A DNA stretch of 64,000 nt, from positions 1,426,001-1,490,000 of the forward strand of contig BCHS01000002.1 of assembly GCA_039545275.1 (NCBI GenBank). Direction: 5' to 3'. Shown here one piece after another: positions 53,426 to 62,069 of the stretch (its first letter is position 1; each line of letters begins with the position of its first letter). This DNA is from Pseudomicrostroma phylloplanum (lineage: Eukaryota; Basidiomycota; Exobasidiomycetes; Microstromatales). A program made the position numbers and the translations under genes. The notes below the pieces were generated by a model that saw only the letters and a list, made by a program, of their open reading frames with translations, made no database searches and had not been told where the DNA came from.

Positions 53426-55628
53426 ATGACTTTATCCTTCCCCATTTCATCTTCGCCCTCTCTGCTGGTCTCATCGGCTTTGTTGCTTCTGTTGCCAGCT
53501 CTGGCACACCTCTTCCGGCCTCCACCCAATCTCCTTGCTCTCGCCCCTCCCGCCACCCTCTCCAGGCTGCCGGGGATCCCTTCATACATTTGCCTTCCCT
53601 TCTTTCCCTCGCCGACTCTCTTCAAGCATTGGCTGGCCCTCTGCTGGCGTCTTCAAGTCGCTCCTTGGAAGCTCAGGCAGCAAGTAATCAACGCCGTGGA
53701 TGTTGATTGGGCAGATGAGGCGATTGATGAGAAAGAGGGAAAGCTCCTCAAGGCGTGGGATCGCGTTGGATATTGGCAGAAGGAGGATGGCTGCCTCGAG
53801 CTGAGGGCTCTGAAAAAGTAAGTAGAACTCCCATGCTCAGACCAAATTCCTTCCGCCAGAGCGCCCGTTGACCGTGCCGCGGCACTCTCCGCTTATACGC
53901 TTAGATGGGAAGCTCTCGCCGATCCGCTAGCAGACACTGCCCTCCGGTCTATACTGTCACAGCCACGTAATGGCGAAAGCTCCGCCAACGATCTTCTCGG
54001 GCGTCTGCAGCCATCCTCAGATGCTCCAGAGCTCTCTCGCTTCGCCTCTCTCGCGACACAACGGCGGCCACCCAGAGGCGCAGGTGTCATCCCTCTTGAG
54101 TGGTATGCAAACCGCGATGTCAGACGTGGCGTCCAGACGCCTGCCTGGCTCGCAAAGGAGCAGCAATCTGCCCACGAGGACCTTATACCCGACGAAGAGC
54201 TCGAGGCCGGCACTGAGGGCGAGGGTGCTTGCTTTAAGCGTCTGCAACAGCTCACTTCCTGGCACGACGAAGAGTGGAAGAGCCTATCAGAGGCAGAAAG
54301 AGCCGAGGAGCTAGCCGAAGAGGCTCGCCTGATCGAGCTAGGCCAAAAAGTCTTCTACCGCTACTCTGGCGGTATTCTCATGTCTCTGCTGCATTTCTCC
54401 CTTGCTGCTGGATTCGCGAGTCCCCGCTTGACAGGCGTCTTGAAGGCTACCAACTACCTTGTCCCAGCTGAGCGACAGGGCCTGGACGAGGAAAGGCAGG
54501 AAGCAATTCAACGGAAGGAGAAGAGCGAGAAAGAAAAGAAGAAAGATGCTGAAGAGGGCGAAAAGACGTGGAGGCGGTTGATGGAGACTACTCGTGAGTC
54601 ATCACACCGGCGGACAAAGCTTGTGGACAAGCCAGAATACACACTTACGCTGTATACTGTTCCGCTTCACTCTTCATCTAGAATGGGTGCTCGACGTCAT
54701 GGAGACTGTTGATACGCTCACAGCGCCGGGAGAAGGCAAGCTGTCGGCACCCAATGGCAAGAGCTCTTCCCCCTTCGGCGGTCCAGGTCGTGAGGCAACC
54801 CTCTCAGTACGGCTGCTGCACGCCCGCGTCCGCACTCGAGTTGCCTCTAAGCTTTTCCTTCCACCCTCATGCCTGCCACTCAATCAAGCCGACCTCCTCG
54901 CGACGCTCCTCTCCTTCTCCGCTGCACCTCTAGTCTCCTTGTCAAGGATGGGTCTCACCCTCGCACCGGAGGAACGCGAGGCTTACCTCGGCCTGTGGCG
55001 CTACATCGGCTGGCTGATGGGCGTCGACGACCGGCTGGTCCGCTCCTGTCTCGTAGACTGCGCCCGGGCAGATCGAGCCCTCTGGTCCTGTGTGCTGAAT
55101 CTCTTCTCCGAGGAAGAAGTAGCTCGACAGGCCGCTCCCACTTTGCGCATCCTCACATCGATCGCAGCGCGACCGCCCTTCTACACGTCCCTCCCGCTGC
55201 ACGTTGCCCTCTCCTCCTCCCTCCTAGGCAAGACCCTCTCGACCGCTCTACGTCTCCCGCCTTCCTCGCCCGGGATGAAATTGCGTGTCGCCCTGACATA
55301 CGCAGGGATGTACCTCACGACTAGCTTCTCCAAGTGGTATCTGCCCTCCACGCGCGGCAAGGTCTGGGAAGAGACGCGCGATCGCTCCAGCCGCAAGCTG
55401 CTGCGACGGCTCATCGTCTGGAACCTGGGCATGCGGCGCTCCCGCTTCCATGGCGGGAGTGAAGGGGTAGAAGGGATGGAGGACGTGCCCAAGGATGAGA
55501 AGGCGGCGATGGCGGATGTGAGGGAATACCAGTGGATGATTAGGGAGATGATTGCTGTACACGTCCTTGCTGGGTGCGTGACAGTGGGAGCATTGGGCCT
55601 TGGTGCTTGGTATCTGAGGAGCGCATAG
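53426..55628 (+). CDS. MpaB/Lcp-like (DUF2236) membrane-associated putative oxygenase
   Basis: Three exons fit: 53426-53817, 53905-54593 and 54682-55628, giving 675 residues. The N-terminus has a hydrophobic helix (LLVSSALLLLLPALAHLF), probably a membrane anchor. The core follows the DUF2236 / ER-bound oxygenase mpaB family, which also includes latex-clearing rubber oxygenases with b-type heme: YRYSGGILMSLLHFSLAAGF, then VRLLHARVRTRVA, LNQADLLATLLSFSAAPL and LWRYIGWLMGVDDRL. His in RLLHARVR is the most likely conserved functional residue. A highly charged Glu/Lys helix of about 60 residues interrupts the core near residue 330. A C-terminal hydrophobic segment (VLAGCVTVGALGLGAWYL) could be a second membrane helix. 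The substrate is unknown; the family assignment is by motif memory. Confidence 0.72.
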
Positions 55629-56031
55629 AACAACTCTCTCAATACTCGCGTCCACGGCCTCTCCTCTGCCACCATCATGACTTGATTGACGTCCTCATAC
55701 AATGTAGCCTTAGCTCACAATAGACTCATACTTTCTGTAAAGCTCTCTATCGATTCGGTCTGGAAGTCGGTGACGTGACGAAATGTACAAAGGGAAAGTC
55801 TAAAAGGAGTGGGAGTAGGCATTGAGCCTATCGTCTCCGATCTCCGGCGTGCGGTGAGAAAAGGTATCTGTGACTGTATTAGAATGAACACGTGATGACA
55901 GGGCAGATAGATGATGTGGGAAGAGACGACCGAAGGTTCATCGGCGATGGCGTAGAGAGTAGTCCCGTACGCGCAGCCTCACACACTTCGCCGTCCTCTT
56001 CTTGCGCCGGCTTGCGGGGTTGCCAGCCGAG
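55629..56031. other. Intergenic, convergent 3' ends
   Basis: These 403 bases hold the 3' regions of the oxygenase gene and RAD16. I see nothing else in them. Confidence 0.5.
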
Positions 56032-59000
56032 CTAAAGGGTGAAGAGGAACTTCAAGTCCTGGACAGAGAGCCTGCCCATGGCGGAATCGTCGTCGGACAG
56101 GGCTGCGTTGATCATGTTGGACTTCTTCTGCTGCAATTCGACGATGCGAGACTCGATGCTGTTCTCGATGATCATCCTGGTCATGACGATGGGACGGTGC
56201 TGACCCAGTCGGTGGATCCTGTCCATTCCCTGCAGCTCTACACTAGGGTTCCACCAGGGATCCATGAGGTAGACTCGACTAGCCTCGGTGAGGTTGAGAG
56301 CGACACCTCCTGCCTTCAAAGATACGAGGAAGACGGTAACATCGGCGTTGTTCATGAAGTACTTGACGGTACGGTCTCGAGCCTCTGGGGTCATTCCACC
56401 CTCCAGGCGGCAGATCTTGAAGCCGGCTCGCTGGAGACGGAAAGCGATGAGGTCGAGGAAGTTGACGAACTGGCTAAAGACGATGGACTTGGTGGTCGAG
56501 TCCTCACGACGGACAGAGTTGAGCTCTTCAACGAGGGCCTCGAGCTTGGTGCTGCTGCGCCACTTCTCAGTGTCAATTCGAGCAAGAATGCCCTGCCTGG
56601 TGTTGCTACCGTCATGCGCGTCTTCGAGAGCCTCCTGCTCCAGATCAATCGACAAGGTCGAGTGGCAGTAGGGGCAGTCAGGAGCCTGGTCTCCGAACAC
56701 CGAGTCGATGTACTGCTGAACACATTGTCGGCAGAAAACATGGCGACACTTGCTGACAATGGGCTCAGTAGCCTCTTCGGTGCAGATCTTGCACAGGTGG
56801 AAGCTCTCGAGAGCAGCGTCACCGAGCAGCTTGTTCTTGAGCCCGGTCTTGGAGCGCAAGACAAGATCAGGATGGCACGCGATCTGTCGCATTCGGGTCA
56901 GCAGTGTGAAGATGTTCGAGTAGTTGTTGAGGACAGTGCCGGAGTCGATGAAGGTGGAGAACTTTCGGACGCCCTCTCCGTAGAGACTGTCATAGAGGTC
57001 CTCTTCTTCTTCATTGAAGTAGTCCTTTCGTACGGTGATGGTACGGGGTGGAAGACCCATGTCGTCCACGCGCTCGAGTTTCGTACGTCGAAGCATCAGC
57101 TTGTCCAGAAGAGTTCGTAGACGTTTGAAAGCGTCTTTACCCTCGCCTCCGGTAGTGCCAAACTTCTGGATGGGCTTGAGAATGGCGACATTCCAGAGAC
57201 AGACGTGATGCATGGGCGTGTGACCACAGCTATCGCAAGATCGTCTGTCAGAGAATGACCAGTGCAAGCTCTTGCATGGGCAGTACTTGCAGTAATAGTA
57301 GGCGTAAGGATCGCCACCGAGGAAACGAACCATCGAGTAGAGCTCTCCAACACGATTCTGGAGAGGAGTACCACTGAGTGCCCAGCGGTAGGTGGTCTGG
57401 AGAGTAAAGGCAGCCTTGGCAGTGTTGGTGGCGCGCTCCTTGATATTGTGAGCTTCGTCTAGAATGACCCTGTGCCAGATGACCGAGTGCAGTGCAGACT
57501 GTTCTTTGACAATCATGCCCTTCCTTTTGAAACCGTTCTGCTGCTTTCGGAAAGAGCTCTCCATGACCGCGTAACTCGTCAAGACGACGTCTTGCTCTCT
57601 CAACTTCTTGACATCTGCCTCTCGAGTGGCCCCATGCCATACCGTCACTTTGAGCGCATCATTGGTGTACTTCGCAATCTCATTGCGCCACTGCAAGATG
57701 GCTACGGTGGGCGCCACGACAAGCGTTGGCTTCTTGCCGTCTGAGAGTAGTAGAGAGATCATTTGTACCGTTTTGCCCATGCCCATCTCGTCGGCGAGGA
57801 TACCACCTTTCCATTCGCCTTTCTCTTGATTGATGAGCCAGTTCAAGCCTTCGAGCTGAAAGGGCAGCAGGGGGCAAGACAAGCGAGATGGCTGCTCTGC
57901 CTTCGTCTTCTTGTCGTTAGTGGCCGAATTGGCAAGCCTCTTCCAGACGCCGCGCAGCTCCGGGTGATGTCGCTTCAAGGCGTCGTTGGTCTTCTGGAAC
58001 TGTGTCCTGGTCTTCTTCTTGGCCTTGCCCTTCTTCTTTCGATTCTTTTCGATTCGAGCCTGACGAGCTTCCCTCGCAAGCCTCCTGTCCCTCTGAATCT
58101 TGGTTTCGTACTGCTGCTCTTCGGCATTGACACTTCCGCTAGCAACAGCATTCGCTGGCTCTTCTGCTTCTGAGTCGTCGTCCGAGTTGTCCTCATCGGA
58201 GTCGTCGTCGTCGGTCGTGTCGTTGACGCGGCTTGTGGAGGCCTTTGCTCCGCCATGAGGAGCTCGCTGTCGCTTGCTTGCTGGATATGCTGAATCGTCG
58301 TCGTCACCAGAGGTTTCTGCAAGGAAGTCTTCTTCGGCGTCCTCGCTCTTGTAGTCATCGTCGTCCTCACTAGCAAGTGCCTCTGATTTGACACCAGCAC
58401 GGCCACGCTGCTTTGTTACAGCCTTGCGACCTCTAGACGTTGTAGCAGTGGACGACTGAGCTTTCGCCTTACCTTTACCCTTGCCCTTTGCCATCTTGGG
58501 CGCCGCTTTGGCTTTGGTAGCTGTGCTCCTCTTGCGACTACTTGCAGGCTCCTTGAAGTCTTCGTCAGAGTCTTCCCAGTCTTCTTCGACGTCATCGACA
58601 TTGTCCTGATCGTCAAGCAGATTCTCGAATGCATCATCTTCGTCGTCCAGGATGTAATTTCCGAGCTCATTGGCGATGCTGTCTGATTTGAGTGGTGCCT
58701 TGCCTTTGTCGAAGTAGTGGGAAGTCTGTGCTTCCTTCTTGGCAGGCTCTTCGTAATCAGACAAATCATCGTCTGTGTCGATTTGCCTCTTGATGGCGGC
58801 GTTGGTCGCGATGCTACGCTGCTTGCCTTTGCTCGCAGAAGCTGGCCTGGCCTCAACGAATTCTACTGATGAATCTCGCTCCCGCTTGGGTACGACGTCG
58901 TTGGGATCTTTGCGCTTGCGCTTGCCTCCCGTCGCAGTGGTAGAGGATGCTGCCTTGACGACCTTCGGAGTCCGGCTAGAGGGCTTTGAGCGAGTGTACA

Positions 59001-59238
59001 GGTTTGCTTCTACTTCTTCAGCATCGCTGACCGGAGCGCTCTTCCTGCTGCTGAATTTGGTGGCGCTGCTTCTGCCTTCGTCGTCAGCAATGCTGGTGGC
59101 AGGTGTGTAGGCTGTCCTGCTGCTGTTGCCGGTGTTCATATCTGGAGTCGAGTCTGAGTCGTCGTCGTTATCGACTTTGTAAGCTGCCTGCTTGGATCCG
59201 ACGGCGCTCAGCCTGCCGCTGGTGCGACGACCAGCCAT
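56032..59238 (-). CDS. RAD16: RAD16-type SNF2 ATPase with RING finger (global genome nucleotide excision repair)
   Basis: In yeast, Rad16 with Rad7 finds damage in non-transcribed DNA and has ubiquitin-ligase activity. It is one exon of 1068 codons. Residues 1-440 are acidic and Ser/Lys-rich with nuclear-signal-like clusters. Helicase motifs begin at about 456: LLPFQLEGLNWLINQE, Walker A GILADEMGMGKTVQ near 483, VVAPTVAILQW, VILDEAHNIK near 594, and LSGTPLQNRVGELYS. A Rad16-specific Cys cluster (YYYCKYCPCKSLHWSF, CDSCGH) comes near 650. The C3HC4 RING is near 812 (LCKICTEEATEPIVS, HVFCRQCVQQYI, CPYCHSTL). The second helicase half has SIVFSQFVNFLDL, LEGGMTPEARD, LVSLKAGGVALNLTEAS and DRIHRLGQ. 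Completeness and order are typical of the family. Confidence 0.95.
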   Translation of the reverse strand: MAGRRTSGRLSAVGSKQAAYKVDNDDDSDSTPDMNTGNSSRTAYTPATSIADDEGRSSATKFSSRKSAPVSDAEEVEANLYTRSKPSSRTPKVVKAASSTTATGGKRKRKDPNDVVPKRERDSSVEFVEARPASASKGKQRSIATNAAIKRQIDTDDDLSDYEEPAKKEAQTSHYFDKGKAPLKSDSIANELGNYILDDEDDAFENLLDDQDNVDDVEEDWEDSDEDFKEPASSRKRSTATKAKAAPKMAKGKGKGKAKAQSSTATTSRGRKAVTKQRGRAGVKSEALASEDDDDYKSEDAEEDFLAETSGDDDDSAYPASKRQRAPHGGAKASTSRVNDTTDDDDSDEDNSDDDSEAEEPANAVASGSVNAEEQQYETKIQRDRRLAREARQARIEKNRKKKGKAKKKTRTQFQKTNDALKRHHPELRGVWKRLANSATNDKKTKAEQPSRLSCPLLPFQLEGLNWLINQEKGEWKGGILADEMGMGKTVQMISLLLSDGKKPTLVVAPTVAILQWRNEIAKYTNDALKVTVWHGATREADVKKLREQDVVLTSYAVMESSFRKQQNGFKRKGMIVKEQSALHSVIWHRVILDEAHNIKERATNTAKAAFTLQTTYRWALSGTPLQNRVGELYSMVRFLGGDPYAYYYCKYCPCKSLHWSFSDRRSCDSCGHTPMHHVCLWNVAILKPIQKFGTTGGEGKDAFKRLRTLLDKLMLRRTKLERVDDMGLPPRTITVRKDYFNEEEEDLYDSLYGEGVRKFSTFIDSGTVLNNYSNIFTLLTRMRQIACHPDLVLRSKTGLKNKLLGDAALESFHLCKICTEEATEPIVSKCRHVFCRQCVQQYIDSVFGDQAPDCPYCHSTLSIDLEQEALEDAHDGSNTRQGILARIDTEKWRSSTKLEALVEELNSVRREDSTTKSIVFSQFVNFLDLIAFRLQRAGFKICRLEGGMTPEARDRTVKYFMNNADVTVFLVSLKAGGVALNLTEASRVYLMDPWWNPSVELQGMDRIHRLGQHRPIVMTRMIIENSIESRIVELQQKKSNMINAALSDDDSAMGRLSVQDLKFLFTL

Positions 59239-60300
59239 GGTAGGATGAGGTGAGGGGAGAGAAGCCTTGGGCTAATCAGTATGGTAGGGATGTAGAGGAG
59301 ATGTAGGGAGCTAGGGGAGGAGGTAGGGGAGGAGGGATCAGGGGATGAGCGTCTTTCACTCGCTTGCTGTTCAGCCTAGGAAGAAGCGAGTGGCAAATGT
59401 AAGGTACCTTTTCCCCACTCTATGGTGGAGCGGGTGGCGGACCTTAAACTCTCCCTTTCCGTCAGGTACCAAATAGACGCGCCACGGAACGGAACCAGTG
59501 CGGATCCGAAGATCATGCCCTCTACATGTCTTCCATCTGACTAGCGAGAACACACTGCTCTGAGCTCACGATGCGTGCCCGCTTGTCACTGACAGCGTTG
59601 TATATGCGTAACACAGCAGGCAGGCGAACCTCAGAGGTCTTTCGACTCTGGTGTGGCCAGAGGCCAAGAGCGGGCAGGGTCGATGTAGCCCCTGCAAGCC
59701 GGCTGGCATGATTTCGGACAGAATCTGATCCGAGGGGAATCGCAAGCGAGTCATTGATCTCATCAGATAGAGGTTCACAGCGGACTCGTACGTGGTAGTT
59801 CTGTGACCTCGCGCGTAAACGCAATCGACGAGAGCAGCAGGGCCGACCAGTGCCTTCCGATTGAAAGCTATGCCGCCTGCCTCTCATCAGAGCGCGCCAG
59901 CGATCTGGCTCACTCGAGACTCTGATGCTTGTGACTGATGACTCATACTGAGCAGAACTGATGCCCTGACCCTCTACAGCCCGACGCGATGTCGGTGATC
60001 GTCGTCGATATGGCCGACCCTGTGACTCTTACAATTACGGGCGTAAGAATTGTGCTAGAGCAGGGGCGGGCGGATGGGCGGACTTTGAACTGCGGTTCGG
60101 CTGGTCTTGGCCGCGCTCGTGCAGCCGCCGCCCCCGCCAGGAGTGGCAAGCGGGCAGGCGCACGCAGGCAGGGCGGGCGGGGCGGGCGGGCGAGGCAGCG
60201 CTCCCCCCTCGCCCCCCCTTGTGCCTTGAGGAATTATACGCCTCGTCCTTCCTCCCGTTCCCTCACATCACCCCGTCATCCCCCCACATCATCATCAAAA
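59239..60300. promoter_or_regulatory. Divergent promoter region between RAD16 and RPL10
   Basis: This 1.06-kb gap separates two opposite starts. Near 60165-60195 there is a GGGC/GGGCG repeat, and near 60230 an AT-rich patch (aattatacg) followed by a pyrimidine-rich tract up to the ATG, the usual start-site layout of ribosomal protein genes. A GGTACC hexamer recurs at 59403 and 59465. No RNA gene was recognised. Confidence 0.5.
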
Positions 60301-61332
60301 ATGGCACGACGACCAGCAAGGTGCTACCGATACTGCAAGAACAAGCCGTTCCCCAAGTCGAGGTACAACCGTGGTGTACCTGACCCGAAGGTGAGGCTTG
60401 CGACCTGAGGACATGGCACCCTGAGGGAGAGGGCGACTGAGCATTGGGATTGTTGGCGTGCAAAGAAGCATCAGGAGATGCTACAGAAGTAGAGGGTACG
60501 AGAGGGGGTTCTCTCCTTTGCAGGAGGTAGATCAGGAAGGCACGGATGGGAGGCACAGAATCTGAGTCGCAACGTAGGTGGACACACTGAGATCTGCGAT
60601 TCAGGTGGTACTGGTTTCGTGCCACGCCACTGGCCGAGATGGGGACTGAAGTGAAGAGGTTTTACGGCGAGCTCAGAGACTGGAAGCGGTCGTCCTTCAA
60701 CGTTACCACCCATCATGTCGCTCACACCGCTCGCTCGCTCTTGCTCCTTTTCTCCACAGATCCGTATCTTCGACCTGGGCCGAAAGAAGGCTTCCGTCGA
60801 TGACTTCCCCTTCTGCTGCCACTTGGTCTGTGACGAGCACCAGCAAATCACATCCGAGGCTCTCGAGGCTGCTCGTATTTGCGCCAACAAGTACGTGACC
60901 AAGACCTCTGGTAAGGACTCCTTCCACCTGAGGGTCCGTGTGCACCCCTTCCACGTCATCCGAATCAACAAGATGTTGTCCTGTGCCGGTGCCGATAGGC
61001 TGCAGACTGGTATGCGTGGAGCTTACGGAAAGCCCTACGACACCGTCGCCCGTGTCGACATTGGCCAGATTCTCCTCTCGGTCCGAACTCGTGAGAGCAA
61101 CAAGGCCGTCGTCATGGAGGCTCTGCGCCGATCGCGATACAAGTTCGCCGGTCGTCAGAAGATCATCATCTCAAAGAAGTGGGGTTTCACCAACATGAAC
61201 AAGGAGCAGTACCAGACTGCACGCGCAGAGAACCGTGTCATGAGGGACGGATGCTACCTCCAGTACCTCAACGACCGTGGACCGCTCGAGCAGAACCTGC
61301 GCCTCAAGGCCAAGGTCGCTGCCTCGAAGTAA
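60301..61332 (+). CDS. RPL10: 60S ribosomal protein uL16 (L10)
   Basis: Large-subunit protein near the peptidyl transferase centre, loaded late in 60S maturation. Two exons fit: 60301-60390 and 60760-61332, giving 220 residues, the normal fungal length. It starts [21 protein letters not shown], then [27 protein letters not shown]. Further signatures are [43 protein letters not shown], the P-site loop region, [21 protein letters not shown] and [10 protein letters not shown]. The intron is 369 nt, the longest in the window for a conserved gene. Codon use is biased towards C-ending codons, as expected of a highly expressed gene. Confidence 0.97.
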
Positions 61333-62069
61333 AAGTTCAGTGGCGAATTGGCTTGTTGTTGAAGGATAGACTGGATCAGGTTTCTAGACAACATATCGCA
61401 GTCTAGTCTGCTTTCTCTCGTCTTCCTACGTGGACAGCCTCTCCCGCGCTTCTCCTCCCTCTTGTACACTGTTCCCCGTCTCCCTTTACATTTTTTCAAT
61501 CTCACTCAGCAGCGCCTGCTCCAGCATGAGCCAGCTACTTTTGACATGACATGATAGGAGAGTGCAAATAGGACATGACACCAGTGTCGATGTCGCGAAC
61601 GAGGTGGTGAAAAGGCAATATCCTCATTTGGCATCAAGCTGGCATTGTCCATTCTAGGGAAAAGGGGTCGTCGTGAGAGGCAAAAGCAGGGGGAGAGATA
61701 CATACACAAGGGAGAAAATCAGAGAAGAGCTACGGACCAAAGACCAAAGGAGAGCGAAGGTGTGCGGAAATGGACAAAGGGTGTGATGTGGGTTTGACAT
61801 ATGGGGTGAGTGAAGCGTGACGAGTGTGGTCTGGTGAAGTTAGATGGAGCAAGGTTGGGAGAGGCGTAATAAAGAGGGTGAAGGTTGCGACAGACTGGAG
61901 CACAGAAGATGGGTAAGGAGGGGAAAGCAGGGATAGGAAAGCCCGATGAAGAAGAAGAAGTAGATGCCGGGAAAGAGTGGAGTCTCCGACCAGCGGGCCG
62001 GCTGTCCTTCCTCCGAAGAGGGAAGCGTATCAGGACAGCCGCACTTTCTCTTCCTGTCTTGGACTTCAC
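61333..62069. other. Intergenic, convergent 3' ends of RPL10 and the flippase gene
   Basis: A 737-bp stretch with a T-rich run near 61490 and a purine-rich run at 61660-61750. No gene supported. Confidence 0.45.

Noticed and set aside
53818..53859. A 42-nt intron in the oxygenase gene
   Set aside because: A better acceptor at 53904 in the same frame gives an 87-nt intron, in line with the other introns in the window.
56002..57120. A 372-codon open frame on the plus strand opposite RAD16
   Set aside because: It lies wholly antisense to conserved helicase and RING motifs. Its Leu/Val/Glu-rich product is a shadow of the constrained RAD16 codons and matches no family.
5516..59238. The set of membrane-traffic genes (COG8, AP-3, beta-COP, SKT5, Rrm4, flippase) as a functional gene cluster
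   Set aside because: They are interleaved with unrelated housekeeping genes on both strands, with independent promoters; the grouping is probably chance.
59400..59470. A paired GGTACC sequence suggesting a hairpin RNA
   Set aside because: The two hexamers are self-palindromic restriction-like sites and the sequence between them does not extend the pairing.
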